Part shown: piece by piece, positions 24,264-34,659 of the stretch
Layout of the letters: each line of letters opens with the position of its first letter
Position numbering within the stretch: the stretch's first letter is position 1
DNA from: Cryobacterium sp.
GTDB lineage: Bacteria > Actinomycetota > Actinomycetes > Actinomycetales > Microbacteriaceae
Assembly: GCF_026786305.1 (NCBI RefSeq)
Contig: NZ_JAJAYI010000050.1
Span: 1 to 35,229 of the forward strand
Direction: 5' to 3'
DNA: 35,229 bases
Notes under the pieces: model-generated
Told to the model about the DNA's origin: nothing
The model's database searches: none
Seen by the model: the letters and a program-made list of their open reading frames with translations, nothing else
Translations under genes and position numbers: made by a program

Positions 24264-24720
24264 AGTTCAATCTCCACGTATTTGAATCACCGCTGGCCAA
24301 GTTCCCCTCGGCCAGAACAGCAGCGCGCATAGAAGATGGAAGCCCGCGGGATGGGGTCAACTGATTAAAACTACGGCCTTGGCCACGTCTGGTCAAACTC
24401 AGGCCCCGAATCGGGTGATTCTCCACAATAATGACTCCAACGCAGGTACCAAACGGAGAAGGCGACGCCAGGACTGAATTCGCCCCGCTGAGTGGGATTG
24501 ACTACCGTGAAGACAAGTTATCCACAGGTTGGTGTCATCAACCTGAGAATTCGGTCGATTTTATACACAAGCGGTGGATAACTTTAACGATGACCCTCGA
24601 TACTCGCCCCCCCCGGGGCGGGCCCACGCATGAAAGTGAGTCGGTGTTCGACACCGGTACCGCGCGACCGGCCACTGCGGTTGAACAGTGAGAATCTGAA
24701 ATACAGAGAGTGTAGGAACC
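24264..24720. promoter_or_regulatory. rpmH-dnaA intergenic region with DnaA boxes
   Basis: This 457-bp gap has no gene. It holds one perfect DnaA box (TTATCCACA, 24518-24526), two one-mismatch boxes (TTATACACA, 24561-24569; GGTGGATAA, 24573-24581), and a GC-rich palindrome around 24608-24620. The boxes lie 140-200 bp before the dnaA ATG, suited to autoregulation of dnaA or a contribution to origin function. AGGA just before the ATG is the dnaA ribosome binding site. Confidence 0.75.
24368..24396 (-). promoter_or_regulatory. Candidate rpmH promoter
   Basis: On the minus strand TTGACC (24391-24396) is followed after 17 bases by TAGTTT (24368-24373). Spacing and the -35 are good, the -10 moderate. 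It would give a leader of roughly 100 bases before the rpmH ATG. Confidence 0.45.
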
Positions 24721-26139
24721 ATGGCAGACGTTGAAGCGCCGATAGCCCAGACCTGGCGGTCCGTTCTGACCACGTTGGAATCCGACGCCACGATCACGCC
24801 CATGCTCTACGGGTTTCTCAGTCTGGTCGAACCGAAAGGTATCGCCGCCGGCACCTTCTACCTCGAGGTTCCCAACGAGTTCACGGCCAGCATGCTCAAT
24901 CAGCGGATGCGGGTTCCCCTGCTCACCGCGATGGGCCAGCTCGATGAGGCCACCGCGGTGTCGACCTTCTATGTGGTTGTAAATCCCGAGCTTGAGCAGG
25001 AGTCGTTGCGTCCGGTGCAACAAACGCTGACCCCACCCGACGTGATCACACCGGCCCCACCGCAATCGGTGTTCGAGGGGGTAGTTCCGGCTCAGCCCCA
25101 CGAAACCCGGCTCAATCCCAAATACAGTTTTGATAACTTCGTGATCGGGCAGTCCAACCGATTCGCTCATGCGGCCGCCGTGGCCGTGGCCGAAGCGCCA
25201 GCCAAGGCTTACAACCCGCTGTTCATCTATGGATCCTCGGGGCTGGGGAAAACCCACCTCCTGCACGCGATCGGTCACTACGCCATGAGCCTGTACCCGG
25301 GCATTCGGGTACGTTATGTCAGCTCCGAAGAGTTCACCAATGACTTCATCAACTCCATCGCGAACAACCGCGGCTCGGCCTTTCAGGCGCGCTATCGAAA
25401 TATCGACATTCTGATGATCGACGACATCCAGTTTCTGCAGAACAAAGCGGAAACGCAGGAGGCCTTCTTTCACACCTTCAATACACTGCACGACCACAAC
25501 AAGCAGGTAGTCATCACGAGTGACCTGCCACCCAAACACCTCACCGGCTTCGAAGACCGCATGCGCAGCCGCTTCGAGTGGGGCCTGATCACGGATGTCC
25601 AGGCCCCCGACCTCGAGACTCGCATCGCGATTCTGCGCAAGAAGGCCCAGAGCGAAAAGCTGCAGGTGCCGCACGACATTCTTGAGTTCATGGCGTCGAA
25701 GGTCTCATCCAACATTCGCGAGCTGGAGGGAACCTTGATTCGGGTCACCGCGTTCGCGAGCCTGAATCGGACGCCCGTCGACATGGACCTGGTACAGACG
25801 GTACTCAAAGATCTCATCACCCTCGATGAGGACAATGTCATCGCGCCCGTCGATATCATCACCAACACGGCCAATTACTTCAAGCTGTCCGTCGATGATC
25901 TTTACGGCTCCAGTCGCTCACAAGCAATCGCCACGGCCAGGCAGATCGCCATGTATCTGTGCCGCGAACTCACCAACCTGTCTCTGCCCAAGATTGGCCA
26001 ATTGTTCGGTAACCGCGATCATACGACCGTTATGTATGCCAATAAGAAGATCAGTGAGCTCATGAAGGAGCGACGCTCCATCTACAACCAGGTCACCGAA
26101 TTGACCAACCGCATCAAGCAGGACCACCGCTACAAGTAA
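24721..26139 (+). CDS. dnaA: Chromosomal replication initiator DnaA
   Basis: 472 residues. Domain I spans about 1-90; a short domain II linker (about 95-130) makes it much smaller than Streptomyces DnaA. The AAA+ domain has Walker A in FIYGSSGLGKTHLLHAIG (171-179) and Walker B in DILMIDDIQFLQNKAETQE, with the sensor and arginine finger region near RMRSRFEWGLITDVQAPDLE. Domain IV contains FGNRDHTTVMYANKKISELM, the DnaA-box-reading signature. It binds the boxes on both sides of the gene and those upstream of dnaB to open origin DNA. Confidence 0.97.
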   Translation: MADVEAPIAQTWRSVLTTLESDATITPMLYGFLSLVEPKGIAAGTFYLEVPNEFTASMLNQRMRVPLLTAMGQLDEATAVSTFYVVVNPELEQESLRPVQQTLTPPDVITPAPPQSVFEGVVPAQPHETRLNPKYSFDNFVIGQSNRFAHAAAVAVAEAPAKAYNPLFIYGSSGLGKTHLLHAIGHYAMSLYPGIRVRYVSSEEFTNDFINSIANNRGSAFQARYRNIDILMIDDIQFLQNKAETQEAFFHTFNTLHDHNKQVVITSDLPPKHLTGFEDRMRSRFEWGLITDVQAPDLETRIAILRKKAQSEKLQVPHDILEFMASKVSSNIRELEGTLIRVTAFASLNRTPVDMDLVQTVLKDLITLDEDNVIAPVDIITNTANYFKLSVDDLYGSSRSQAIATARQIAMYLCRELTNLSLPKIGQLFGNRDHTTVMYANKKISELMKERRSIYNQVTELTNRIKQDHRYK

Positions 26140-26596
26140 GACCCAGCACGCACGGCAGCAGCAGAATTCGTGATTCCTGCGGAATTTTCGGGCCAATTTG
26201 CCGTGGTTCAATCCGGAGGGATCAAAATTTTTTCAGTTTTCACACCTGTGGATAACCCTGTGGAATTAACTCACACAACGTCACCGTCTCTGTAGAAACT
26301 CGGCGCCCGCCTGTAGAAACGTGCCATTGCACCGGGTTCGCCCCGCTCCGACGATTGACAAATTTGCACAACTCACCCACAACTTACAAACGTGTAGTTC
26401 CCAATGCAGGGGCGGTTTTCACAGAGTTATCCACAGATTCCACAACGGTTAAGAAGATTAACAAGAATTCTCTAACTGGATCCAACCGACAACCTCGAGT
26501 GCCAGGGCCCTCACCTCGGCCCGGTACCGAACCGACCGGTGAAGACAGCTAGCATTGAGGCCCACCCATCCGCTGCAAACGCTAAGGAATGACATC
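26140..26596. other. oriC: Chromosomal origin of replication, oriC (dnaA-dnaN gap)
   Basis: A 457-bp gene-free region between dnaA and dnaN, the usual actinobacterial origin. Perfect DnaA boxes are at 26247-26255 (TGTGGATAA) and 26427-26435 (TTATCCACA). TGTGGAATT at 26259-26267 lies 12 bp from the first; TGTAGAAAC occurs twice near 26292 and 26313, and GATTCCACA is at 26436-26444. AT-rich stretches are at 26219-26244 and 26440-26480, either of which could unwind. AAGGAA at 26584 is the dnaN ribosome binding site. The origin assignment follows from gene context and boxes, not from a skew calculation. Confidence 0.85.
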
Positions 26597-27745
26597 GTGA
26601 GATTTCAGGCACATCGGGATGTCTTCAGCGAAGCCGTTTCCTTCGCGGTCAAGCTTCTGCCCCAACGCACGACCCTCCCGATCCTCAGTGGTGTGCTCAT
26701 AGAAGCCACCGCCACGGGCTTGATCCTGTCGTCATTCGACTATGAGGTCTCCGCTCAAACCGAGATTGTGGCGGAAGTCGAAGAGGTCGGCAGAGTTCTG
26801 GTCTCCGGCCGTTTGCTCGCTGAAATTGCCAGCCGCCTGCCGAACGCTCCGGTACGTTTTTCCACCGAAAATTCACGAATCAAGGTCAGCTGTGGATCCG
26901 CGAGCTTCACCCTGCTGTCTATGCCGGTTGAGGAATATCCAAGCATTCCCCAGGTCAGCACCCAATCCGGGCTCGTGCCGGCCGAGGAATTCGCCGCCGC
27001 TGTCGCTCAGGTCGCCGTCGCCGCGTCGCGGGATGACGTCACGCCCGTCATTACCGGCGTACAGCTTGCGGTCACGGAAAACAGCCTGAGCCTGGTCGCC
27101 ACTGACCGCTACCGCGTCGCGGTTCGGGAAATCGATTGGGATCCGGGGAGCACCACCGCCGAGGGCACGATTACAGCGCTCGTGCCGGCTCGTACCCTGC
27201 AGGAAGTCGGCAAGACATTCGGTCACAGCGGAACGATCTCCGTGTCGATCACCAACAGCGAGGACCGTGAACTCATCGCGTTCACCGCCAACAAAAAGAC
27301 CGTCACCTCGCTGCTGATCAAGGGTAATTTTCCCCCGGTTCGCCGTTTGTTCCCCGCCACCGTCGACAACTACGCGGTGATGAATACAGCCGATCTGATC
27401 GAAGCCACCCGGCGCGTGCAGCTCGTGCTGGAACGAGAAGCTGCCCTCCGTTTCACCTTTACCACCGACGGGGTCACCCTTGAAGCGGTTGGTTCCGAGC
27501 AGGCACAGGCTTCGGAAACCATCGATGCCATTCTCTCCGGCACCGAGACCGTCGTCTCACTGAAGCCGCAATTTCTGCTCGACGGGCTGAGCGCTGTGCA
27601 CTCCGAATTCGTGCGCATCTCGTTCACGAAAACGGAAAACCCGAACAAGCCAGGGCCGGTTTTGATCACGAGCCAGACGTCGCGCGAGCAGGCCGGAGTG
27701 GACAGCTACAAGTACCTGCTTCAGCCCAACCTGCTGCTGCGCTAA
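26597..27745 (+). CDS. dnaN: DNA polymerase III sliding clamp, beta subunit
   Basis: 382 residues; three repeated clamp domains. Typical segments are AVKLLPQRTTLPILSGVLIE at the start, EYPSIPQVSTQSG in the domain 1-2 region, LVATDRYRVAVREIDWDPGS in domain 2 and the end VDSYKYLLQPNLLLR. The usual C-terminal PMR/L motif is replaced by a short LLLR ending. I chose the GTG at 26597-26599 with AAGGAA upstream; a start 14 codons earlier would add non-family residues. The ring holds polymerase and many repair factors on DNA. recF begins five bases after the stop. Confidence 0.95.
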   Translation: MRFQAHRDVFSEAVSFAVKLLPQRTTLPILSGVLIEATATGLILSSFDYEVSAQTEIVAEVEEVGRVLVSGRLLAEIASRLPNAPVRFSTENSRIKVSCGSASFTLLSMPVEEYPSIPQVSTQSGLVPAEEFAAAVAQVAVAASRDDVTPVITGVQLAVTENSLSLVATDRYRVAVREIDWDPGSTTAEGTITALVPARTLQEVGKTFGHSGTISVSITNSEDRELIAFTANKKTVTSLLIKGNFPPVRRLFPATVDNYAVMNTADLIEATRRVQLVLEREAALRFTFTTDGVTLEAVGSEQAQASETIDAILSGTETVVSLKPQFLLDGLSAVHSEFVRISFTKTENPNKPGPVLITSQTSREQAGVDSYKYLLQPNLLLR

Positions 27746-27750
27746 CGCTG

Positions 27751-28920
27751 GTGCGGGTTACCCACCTCTCACTGACCGACTTTCGTAACTATGCGAACGC
27801 CGAAGTCGGGTTCGTTCCGGGTCCGAACCTCATCGTCGGACGTAATGGTCAGGGCAAGACCAACCTGGTCGAGGCGCTCGGTTTTCTCAGTACGCTCGGT
27901 TCGCATCGAGTTTCCAACGACAAGGCCATGATTCGGGCCGGCCAGGGGGCCGGAATCATTCGAGCCCGGCTCGAGTACAACGGCCGGGACATCCTCACCG
28001 AGGTACAGCTGAACCGCACCGGGCAGAACCGGGCACAGGTCAATAGATCCGTTATCAAAACCCGCGATCTTCCCCGTTATTTCTCCAGCGTGGTATTCGC
28101 GCCGGAGGACCTTTCTCTGGTGCGCGGCGATCCCTCGGGCCGCCGCAAGTTTCTCGATCAACTGCTGGTCCTACGCAGCCCGCGGCTCGCCGCCGTTCTG
28201 AGCGATTATGACCGGGTGCTCAAACAGCGCAATACCCTGCTGAAGTCAGCTCGTGCCTCCGGAGCGCGTGGCAACCAGCTCTCAACACTCGATATCTGGG
28301 ACGAACGACTGGTGGAGTTCGGCTCGGAGATCATCGACGAACGCGCCAAGCTCGTTTCGTTGCTCGGTGAACCGCTCCGCGCGGCCTATCGGGCCGTGGT
28401 GAATGAGGATCACGGACCGGTGCTGGTGGCGAGCCTGAGCATTCTCGGTGCCGACGAGGACACCGATCTCGGCGTGGACGGTGCCATCGCGGCCACCGTC
28501 GCGACCGACTCGGTGGAGTCAGCTACCACTGAGATTTTTCGCACGGCCCTCGCCGGGCTGCGCAAACGTGAGTTGGAACGGGGTATCACCCTGGCCGGCC
28601 CGCACCGGGATGACCTGGTCTTCATGCTCAATGCCTTACCGGCCAAGGGCTATGCCAGCCACGGGGAATCCTGGTCATTCGCGCTGGCGCTGAAACTCGC
28701 ATCCGCTCAGCTTTTACGGCAGGATTCGGCCAGTGGTGACCCGGTGTTGATTCTTGACGATGTGTTTGCCGAACTGGATCTGGACCGTCGAACCCGGTTG
28801 GCCGCTGCGATTGGGTCGTTCGAGCAGGTCTTAATTACGGCCGCCGTACTCGACGATGTTCCGCGGGCGCTCGTCGCGCACACGATTCACATTCACGCTG
28901 GAGCGGTCGTTGATGGCTGA
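27751..28920 (+). CDS. recF: DNA replication and repair protein RecF
   Basis: 389 residues of an SMC-like ATPase. It opens VTHLSLTDFRNYANAEVGF, with Walker A in IVGRNGQGKTNLVEALGFLS (30-38), the family segment PRYFSSVVFAPEDLSLVRGD, a coiled arm in the middle and Walker B in PVLILDDVFAELDLDRR. RecF helps load RecA on gapped DNA at stalled forks. The GTG start is five bases after dnaN. Its end overlaps the dciA start by eight bases. Confidence 0.95.
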   Translation: MRVTHLSLTDFRNYANAEVGFVPGPNLIVGRNGQGKTNLVEALGFLSTLGSHRVSNDKAMIRAGQGAGIIRARLEYNGRDILTEVQLNRTGQNRAQVNRSVIKTRDLPRYFSSVVFAPEDLSLVRGDPSGRRKFLDQLLVLRSPRLAAVLSDYDRVLKQRNTLLKSARASGARGNQLSTLDIWDERLVEFGSEIIDERAKLVSLLGEPLRAAYRAVVNEDHGPVLVASLSILGADEDTDLGVDGAIAATVATDSVESATTEIFRTALAGLRKRELERGITLAGPHRDDLVFMLNALPAKGYASHGESWSFALALKLASAQLLRQDSASGDPVLILDDVFAELDLDRRTRLAAAIGSFEQVLITAAVLDDVPRALVAHTIHIHAGAVVDG

Positions 28921-29452
28921 CGAAAATGTTCCACGTGAAACAACCGAGGCGTATGATCCGCTGGAATCCAATACCAGCGAAGCGGCCCGGGTCTACCTGC
29001 GGTTTAAGAGCATTTTTGGCGATCCAAACGCACGACGTTCGCGCGGCCGCAAGCGGATTGCGCCGGTCGCCGGCTCCAGTGTTCCGTTCGGCAGCGGGCG
29101 CGACCCGCGACGTCTCGGCGACACCATCAACTCGCTCACCACGCAGCTCGGCTGGAATTCGCCACTGGCCCAGTCAGAACTTCTCTCGTCCTGGGCGGAG
29201 TTAGCCGGAGACGAAACCGCCAACCATTCAACGCCGGCCGGCATCGATGACGGTGTGCTCACCGTGCACTGTGAGTCCACCGCCTGGGCCACCCAGTTGC
29301 GTCTAATGCGCAACGTCATCATGGAACACATCGCGAATCGCTACCCAGACGCGGGCATCCAATCGATTCGTTTCCAAGGGCCCAACGCTCCATCCTGGAA
29401 AAAGGGTCCTAGATCAATCCCAGGGCGGGGTCCACGCGATACCTACGGGTAA
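28913..29452 (+). CDS. dciA: DUF721 protein, DciA-type helicase loader candidate
   Basis: 179 residues. The N-terminal half is polar, with ARVYLRFKSIFGDPNARRSR and a GSGRDPRRLGDTINSLTTQL segment; the C-terminal half is the compact DUF721 domain, with VHCESTAWATQLRLMRNVIM and WAELAGDETANHSTPAG. DUF721 members (DciA) replace DnaC/DnaI in most bacteria and help load the DnaB helicase. This position, between recF and gyrB, is the classical one in actinobacteria (Rv0004 in M. tuberculosis). The ATG at 28913-28915 is inside the recF end. A near-consensus parS lies in codons 5-10. The helicase it should serve, DnaB, is in the same window. Confidence 0.88.
   Translation: MADENVPRETTEAYDPLESNTSEAARVYLRFKSIFGDPNARRSRGRKRIAPVAGSSVPFGSGRDPRRLGDTINSLTTQLGWNSPLAQSELLSSWAELAGDETANHSTPAGIDDGVLTVHCESTAWATQLRLMRNVIMEHIANRYPDAGIQSIRFQGPNAPSWKKGPRSIPGRGPRDTYG
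28927..28942. promoter_or_regulatory. parS: parS-like site inside dciA
   Basis: TGTTCCACGTGAAACA differs from the full parS consensus at one inner base (C for T). It lies in the dciA coding sequence, encoding part of NVPRET. Such one-mismatch sites are often still bound by ParB; binding here is inferred. Confidence 0.7.
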
Positions 29453-29528
29453 CCCAACAATTTAGGTCAACCCCGTGAACAAAACGCGTCAAACGGCGAT
29501 TATGGCCGGTTCGTCTCCCCCCGTTTGG

Positions 29529-29534
29529 TAGACT
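29529..29534 (+). promoter_or_regulatory. Candidate gyrB -10 element
   Basis: TAGACT, 40 bases before the gyrB ATG, in a TTTGGTAGACTAAAGGG context typical of actinobacterial housekeeping -10 elements. I see no good -35. AGGAG near 29558 is the gyrB ribosome binding site. The 121-bp gap has nothing else notable. Confidence 0.4.
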
Positions 29535-29573
29535 AAAGGGTCGCCCGTGCGATGGTCAGGAGCCTAATTTCAG

Positions 29574-31592
29574 ATGACAGTTGAACCGACGCCCGAGCGC
29601 ACGTCACCAGATATATCCTCAAACGAGGCGGAGCGGGAGACGGAGCACGAGTACGGTGCCGACGATATCCAGGTGCTTGAAGGCCTGGAAGCCGTTCGCA
29701 AACGACCCGGTATGTACATCGGGTCCACTGGACCTCGCGGACTGCATCACCTCGTCTACGAGATCGTCGACAACTCCGTCGACGAGGCTCTCGCGGGGCA
29801 CTGCGACACCATCGACATTCGTATTCTTGCCGACGGCGCGATACGCGTCGAAGACAACGGCCGGGGAATTCCGGTCGACATTCACAAGGCTGAGGGACGG
29901 TCGACCGTTGAGGTAGTCCTGACCGTGCTGCACGCCGGCGGTAAATTCGGCGGTGGCGGCTATTCCGTCTCCGGTGGGCTCCACGGCGTGGGAAGTTCCG
30001 TCGTCAACGCCCTGTCCAGTCGCCTCGAGGTCGAGGTTCGCCGGCAGGGTTCTATTTGGCGGCAGAGTTTCGCCAACGGTGTTCCAAACGCCCCCCTGGA
30101 ACAGGGCGAAGCGAACGATGAAACCGGCACGACCATCACCTTCTGGCCGAGTGCGGAAACGTTCGAGACGATCGAATTCGACTACGAAACGCTGCGCGCG
30201 CGCTTTCAGCAGATGGGTTTTCTCAATAAAGGACTGCGCCTCACCCTCACCGACGAGCGTGAAGCCAAACGCACCGACGAGGGCAAAGCCGTCAGCAACA
30301 CCTTCAAATACGACCAGGGGCTCGTCGACTACGTCGAATACCTGAACCGCGCCAAGAAGACCGACCTGGTCAACGATGAGATTATCTCGTTCGAGTGGGA
30401 AGACAACGAACGCAAAATGGCGCTCGAAGTCGCCATGCAGTGGACCACCGCATACACCGAGAGTGTGCACACCTACGCGAATACGATCAATACGCACGAG
30501 GGTGGCACTCATGAAGAGGGTTTTCGGGCCGCGCTGACCACGCTCGTGAACAAGTATGCCCGCGAGAAAGGCATCCTGAAAGAGAAGGATGACAACCTCA
30601 CTGGCGACGACGTGCGCGAGGGACTGACCGCGGTCGTATCGATCAAACTCGCTGAACCGCAGTTCGAAGGCCAGACCAAGACCAAGCTCGGCAACACCGA
30701 AGCGAAGTCATTCGTGCAGAAGGTCGCCAACGACCAGCTCACCGACTGGTTCAACCGCAACCCGAACCCGGCCCGCGAAATCATCCGCAAGTCCCTGCAG
30801 GCCTCGAACGCCCGCATGGCAGCCCGTAAAGCCCGCGAAACCGCGCGCCGCAAAGGACTTCTCGAGGGTGGCGGCATGCCCGGCAAACTCAAGGATTGCC
30901 AGAGCAAAGACCCCTCGATCTCCGAAATCTTCATCGTAGAGGGCGACTCGGCCGGCGGCTCTGCCGTGCAGGGCCGTAACCCCGAAACCCAGGCGATTCT
31001 GCCCCTACGCGGCAAGATCCTCAATGTCGAGAAAGCACGGCTCGACCGTGCCCTCGGTAACAACGAGGTGCAGGCCATGATCACGGCTTTCGGCGCTGGC
31101 ATTGGCGAAGAGTTCAACCCCGACAAGGTTCGGTACCACAAGATCGTTTTGATGGCCGACGCCGATGTCGACGGCCAGCACATCACGACACTGTTGCTGA
31201 CCCTCCTGTTCCGATACATGCGCCCGCTGATCGATCTCGGCTATGTGTACCTGGCCCAGCCGCCGCTGTACCGGCTTAAATGGACCAACTCGCCGCACCA
31301 GTACGTGTACTCCGACGCCGAGCGGGACGCGCTCCTCGCCGATGGTGCCACCGCTGGCAAACGAATTCCGAAAGACAACGGGATCCAGCGCTACAAGGGC
31401 CTCGGCGAGATGGACTACAAGGAGCTGTGGGAAACCACCATGGCCCCCGAATCCCGTACCCTGCTGCAGGTCACCCTGGACGACGCGGCATCCGCCGACG
31501 AAATCTTCTCCACCCTGATGGGTGAAGACGTCGAATCACGACGCAACTTCATCCAGAAAAACGCGAAGGACGTGCGTTTCCTTGACATCTGA
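29574..31592 (+). CDS. gyrB: DNA gyrase subunit B
   Basis: 672 residues. The GHKL ATPase has [16 protein letters not shown] and [20 protein letters not shown]; the transducer domain follows; the TOPRIM domain has [20 protein letters not shown] and [20 protein letters not shown] with the metal-binding acidic residues; the end is [15 protein letters not shown]. With GyrA it introduces negative supercoils using ATP. There is no large insertion as in E. coli GyrB, as expected for this phylum. AGGAG precedes the ATG. gyrA starts inside its last codons. Confidence 0.97.
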   Translation: MTVEPTPERTSPDISSNEAERETEHEYGADDIQVLEGLEAVRKRPGMYIGSTGPRGLHHLVYEIVDNSVDEALAGHCDTIDIRILADGAIRVEDNGRGIPVDIHKAEGRSTVEVVLTVLHAGGKFGGGGYSVSGGLHGVGSSVVNALSSRLEVEVRRQGSIWRQSFANGVPNAPLEQGEANDETGTTITFWPSAETFETIEFDYETLRARFQQMGFLNKGLRLTLTDEREAKRTDEGKAVSNTFKYDQGLVDYVEYLNRAKKTDLVNDEIISFEWEDNERKMALEVAMQWTTAYTESVHTYANTINTHEGGTHEEGFRAALTTLVNKYAREKGILKEKDDNLTGDDVREGLTAVVSIKLAEPQFEGQTKTKLGNTEAKSFVQKVANDQLTDWFNRNPNPAREIIRKSLQASNARMAARKARETARRKGLLEGGGMPGKLKDCQSKDPSISEIFIVEGDSAGGSAVQGRNPETQAILPLRGKILNVEKARLDRALGNNEVQAMITAFGAGIGEEFNPDKVRYHKIVLMADADVDGQHITTLLLTLLFRYMRPLIDLGYVYLAQPPLYRLKWTNSPHQYVYSDAERDALLADGATAGKRIPKDNGIQRYKGLGEMDYKELWETTMAPESRTLLQVTLDDAASADEIFSTLMGEDVESRRNFIQKNAKDVRFLDI

Positions 31593-34215
31593 CGACACCA
31601 CGGGCAAGTCCGACGGGGTCAACCCCGAAGTGGCGGCCGAGAATGCGGCTGCTGCGGCAGCCCACCTCGTACAGCACGGCAAAATCGACCAGGTCGATCT
31701 GCAGCTGGAGATGCAACGCTCCTACCTCGACTACGCGATGAGCGTGATTGTCGGTCGCGCGCTGCCCGACGTGCGTGACGGCATGAAGCCGGTGCACCGT
31801 CGCGTGATCTACGCCATGTTCGACGGAGGCTACCGGCCAGACAAGGCATTCTCCAAGTGTGCCCGCGTCGTCGGTGACGTGATGGGTCAGTTCCACCCGC
31901 ACGGTGACTCCTCGATCTATGACGCGCTCGTGCGTCTCGTGCAGCCGTGGAGCCTGCGGTATCCGCTCGCCCTCGGCCAGGGTAACTTCGGTTCTCCCGG
32001 CAACGACGGTGCTGCCGCCCCGCGATACACCGAAACGAAGATGGCCCCGCTCGCCCTCGAAATGGTGCGCGACATCGACGAGGATACCGTCGATTTTCAG
32101 GACAACTATGACGGTCGCACCCTCGAGCCGACGGTGCTGCCGGCCCGTTTTCCGAACTTACTGGTCAACGGCTCGGTTGGTATCGCTGTCGGCATGGCCA
32201 CCAATATTCCGCCGCACAACCTGCGTGAGGTAGCTGCGGGCGCCCAGTGGTACCTCGAAAACCCCGACGCGACCCGCGACGAACTGCTCGATGCGCTCAT
32301 TGTTCGCATCAAGGGACCCGACTTTCCCACCGGAGCGCAAATTCTGGGCATCAAGGGCATTCAGGATGCCTACCGTACCGGCCGAGGCTCCATCACGATG
32401 CGGGCCGTCGTCAGCATCGAAGAGATTCAGGGCCGCACCTGTCTCGTCATCACCGAGCTCCCCTACCAGGTGAACCCCGACAACCTCGCCATCAAGATCG
32501 CCGACCTGGTCAAGGACGCCAAGATTGCCGGCATCGCGGACATCCGCGATGAGACCAGTGGTCGCACCGGCCAGCGCCTCGTGATCGTGCTCAAGCGCGA
32601 TGCCGTCGCCAAGGTCGTGCTGAACAACCTCTACAAGCACACCCAGCTGCAAGAGAACTTTGGCGCGAACATGCTCGCCATCGTCGACGGCGTGCCCCGC
32701 ACGCTCGCCCTCGACGGCTTCATCTCTGCCTGGGTCGCGCACCAGATCGAGGTCATCGTTCGGCGCACCCAATTTCGACTGAACAAGGCCGAAGCGGATG
32801 CCCACATTCTGCGCGGCTATCTCAAGGCGCTCGACGCCCTCGATGAAGTGATCGCGCTCATCCGTCGGTCCAACACCGTCGACGACGCCCGCGAAGGCCT
32901 CATGGCCCTGCTCGACGTGGACAAACTGCAGGCCGACGCCATTCTCACCATGCAACTGCGTCGCCTCGCCGCACTCGAGCGTCAGAAGATCATCGACCAG
33001 GCCGCCGAACTGGAACTGCAGATCGCGGAATTCAAGTCGATTCTGGCCAGCCCCGAACGTCAGCGCACGATCATCAGCGACGAACTCGCCGAGATCACTG
33101 CGAAGTTCGGCGACGACCGCCGCACCGAGATCATGTTCGGTTTCGACGGCGATATGTCAATCGAAGACCTTATTCCCGAAGAGGAGATGGTGGTCACTGT
33201 CACTCGCGGCGGCTACATCAAGCGCACCCGCAGCGACAACTACCGCAACCAGCACCGCGGCGGCAAGGGCGTCAAGGGGGCCCAGCTGCGAGCAGACGAC
33301 GTGGTCGAACACTTCTTCGTGACCACGACGCACCACTGGCTGCTGTTCTTCACCAACACCGGCCGGGTCTACCGGGCCAAGGCGTACGAGGCGCAGGAAT
33401 CCGGCCGTGACGCGAAGGGCCAGCACGTCGCTAACCTGCTCGCCCTGCAGCCGGGTGAAGAAATCGCGCAGATTCTCGATATTCGCGACTACGAGGTGGC
33501 CCAGTATCTGACCCTCGCCACCCGCGACGGCCTGATCAAGAAGACCGCGCTCCGCGAATACGACACCAACCGTACCGGTGGCATCATCGCCATCAAGCTG
33601 CGCGAGGGCGACGAACTCGTCTCCGCACTGCTGGTCGAAGATGATTCCGATCTGCTGCTGGTCTCCCGCAAGGGCATGTCCATTCGCTTCACCGCCACCG
33701 ACGAAGCCTTACGCCCGATGGGTCGCAGCACCTCCGGCGTGATCGGAATGCACTTCCGCGGCGACGACACCCTGCTCGACGCATCCGTTATCAATGACGA
33801 CGGATTTGTGTTCGTGGTCACCGAGGGCGGTTACGCCAAGCGCACCGCCGCTGACCAGTACCGGCTGCAGAATCGGGGCGGTCTGGGCATCAAGGTAGCC
33901 AAACTCAACGACGACCGCGGCGATTTGGTCGGCTCGTTGATTGTGAACCCCGAGGACGAGGTCCTTGTGGTTCTTGCCAGCGGCAAGGTGGTACGCTCTG
34001 ACGTCTCTGAGGTTCCGGCCAAGGGTCGGGACACGATGGGCGTTGTGTTCGCTAAGTTTGCGGATGAAGACAGAATCATTTCCATCGCGAAAAATATCGA
34101 ACGTAATCTGGTCGCCACCGACGAAGAGGGTGTAACGGATATCGATGCACCGGTTGGTGCCGCCGACACCAGTGCTGCAGAGGGCGCTGTTCCGAACGCT
34201 GATTCAGGAAAGTAG
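31582..34215 (+). CDS. gyrA: DNA gyrase subunit A
   Basis: 877 residues if started at the TTG at 31582 (then [10 protein letters not shown]), which overlaps gyrB by 11 bases with AAGGA at 31566-31570 upstream. The core has [38 protein letters not shown] and the quinolone region [19 protein letters not shown], with Ser and Asp at the two positions (83 and 87 in E. coli numbering) where resistance mutations occur, so it is wild type there. The active-site Tyr lies in [17 protein letters not shown]. The C-terminal beta-pinwheel has the GyrA box as QHRGGKG. The tail is acidic and Ala-rich. The start is uncertain by up to about 50 residues. Confidence 0.95.
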   Translation: MTSDDTTGKSDGVNPEVAAENAAAAAAHLVQHGKIDQVDLQLEMQRSYLDYAMSVIVGRALPDVRDGMKPVHRRVIYAMFDGGYRPDKAFSKCARVVGDVMGQFHPHGDSSIYDALVRLVQPWSLRYPLALGQGNFGSPGNDGAAAPRYTETKMAPLALEMVRDIDEDTVDFQDNYDGRTLEPTVLPARFPNLLVNGSVGIAVGMATNIPPHNLREVAAGAQWYLENPDATRDELLDALIVRIKGPDFPTGAQILGIKGIQDAYRTGRGSITMRAVVSIEEIQGRTCLVITELPYQVNPDNLAIKIADLVKDAKIAGIADIRDETSGRTGQRLVIVLKRDAVAKVVLNNLYKHTQLQENFGANMLAIVDGVPRTLALDGFISAWVAHQIEVIVRRTQFRLNKAEADAHILRGYLKALDALDEVIALIRRSNTVDDAREGLMALLDVDKLQADAILTMQLRRLAALERQKIIDQAAELELQIAEFKSILASPERQRTIISDELAEITAKFGDDRRTEIMFGFDGDMSIEDLIPEEEMVVTVTRGGYIKRTRSDNYRNQHRGGKGVKGAQLRADDVVEHFFVTTTHHWLLFFTNTGRVYRAKAYEAQESGRDAKGQHVANLLALQPGEEIAQILDIRDYEVAQYLTLATRDGLIKKTALREYDTNRTGGIIAIKLREGDELVSALLVEDDSDLLLVSRKGMSIRFTATDEALRPMGRSTSGVIGMHFRGDDTLLDASVINDDGFVFVVTEGGYAKRTAADQYRLQNRGGLGIKVAKLNDDRGDLVGSLIVNPEDEVLVVLASGKVVRSDVSEVPAKGRDTMGVVFAKFADEDRIISIAKNIERNLVATDEEGVTDIDAPVGAADTSAAEGAVPNADSGK

Positions 34216-34224
34216 AGTCACCGA

Positions 34225-34629
34225 ATGACTAGCGTTGCCGAAAAGCTCGCCAAGAAGTCCACTCGCAAAACTGCGAGCAAGCAGGTTCGTCTCAAACTGG
34301 TCTACGTCGACTTCTGGTCGAGCGTGAAATTGTCTTTTCTGGTGGCGGTGTGCCTCGCCATCGTCACGATCGTGGCGACCTTTCTCACCTACACGGTGCT
34401 CGTGCAGACCGAGGTGCTGACCAAGGTCGAGGATCTGTATGCCACGGTGGCGGGTGAATCGGCCAACCTGGCCACCATTCTCTCCATCGGCAACGTCATG
34501 GGATTCGCGGTCGTTGTGGCCGTGCTGAACATGGTTGTGATCACCGCCCTCGGCGCCATTTACGCCGTGCTGTACAACTTGAGCGTCAAAATCACCGGCG
34601 GCCTACTTGTCGGGTTCACCAACGACTAA
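34225..34629 (+). CDS. DUF3566 transmembrane protein
   Basis: 134 residues: a basic cytoplasmic N-terminus (KLAKKSTRKTASKQVRLKL), then two transmembrane helices (VKLSFLVAVCLAIVTIVATF at about 33-55 and VMGFAVVVAVLNMVVITALG at about 92-112) and a short C-terminus (LSVKITGGLLVGFTND). DUF3566 proteins always follow gyrA in actinobacteria (Rv0007 in M. tuberculosis). A link with septum or cell-wall proteins has been suggested there, but the role is unclear. It begins nine bases after gyrA and may be in its operon. Confidence 0.88.
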   Translation: MTSVAEKLAKKSTRKTASKQVRLKLVYVDFWSSVKLSFLVAVCLAIVTIVATFLTYTVLVQTEVLTKVEDLYATVAGESANLATILSIGNVMGFAVVVAVLNMVVITALGAIYAVLYNLSVKITGGLLVGFTND

Positions 34630-34659
34630 CCGAAGAACCGGTGTTCTCTGTGCTCGATC

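Noticed and set aside
23740..24285. Plus-strand open frame opposite rnpA and rpmH
   Set aside because: It is the antisense of two certain genes and has no family features.
24103..24426. N-terminal extension of rnpA to an ATG at 24426
   Set aside because: It would run through rpmH in another frame; the GTG at 24102 gives the normal RnpA N-terminus.
24600..24625. GC-rich palindrome before dnaA as a terminator
   Set aside because: It has no T tract, and both flanking genes are transcribed away from this gap, so nothing needs to end here.
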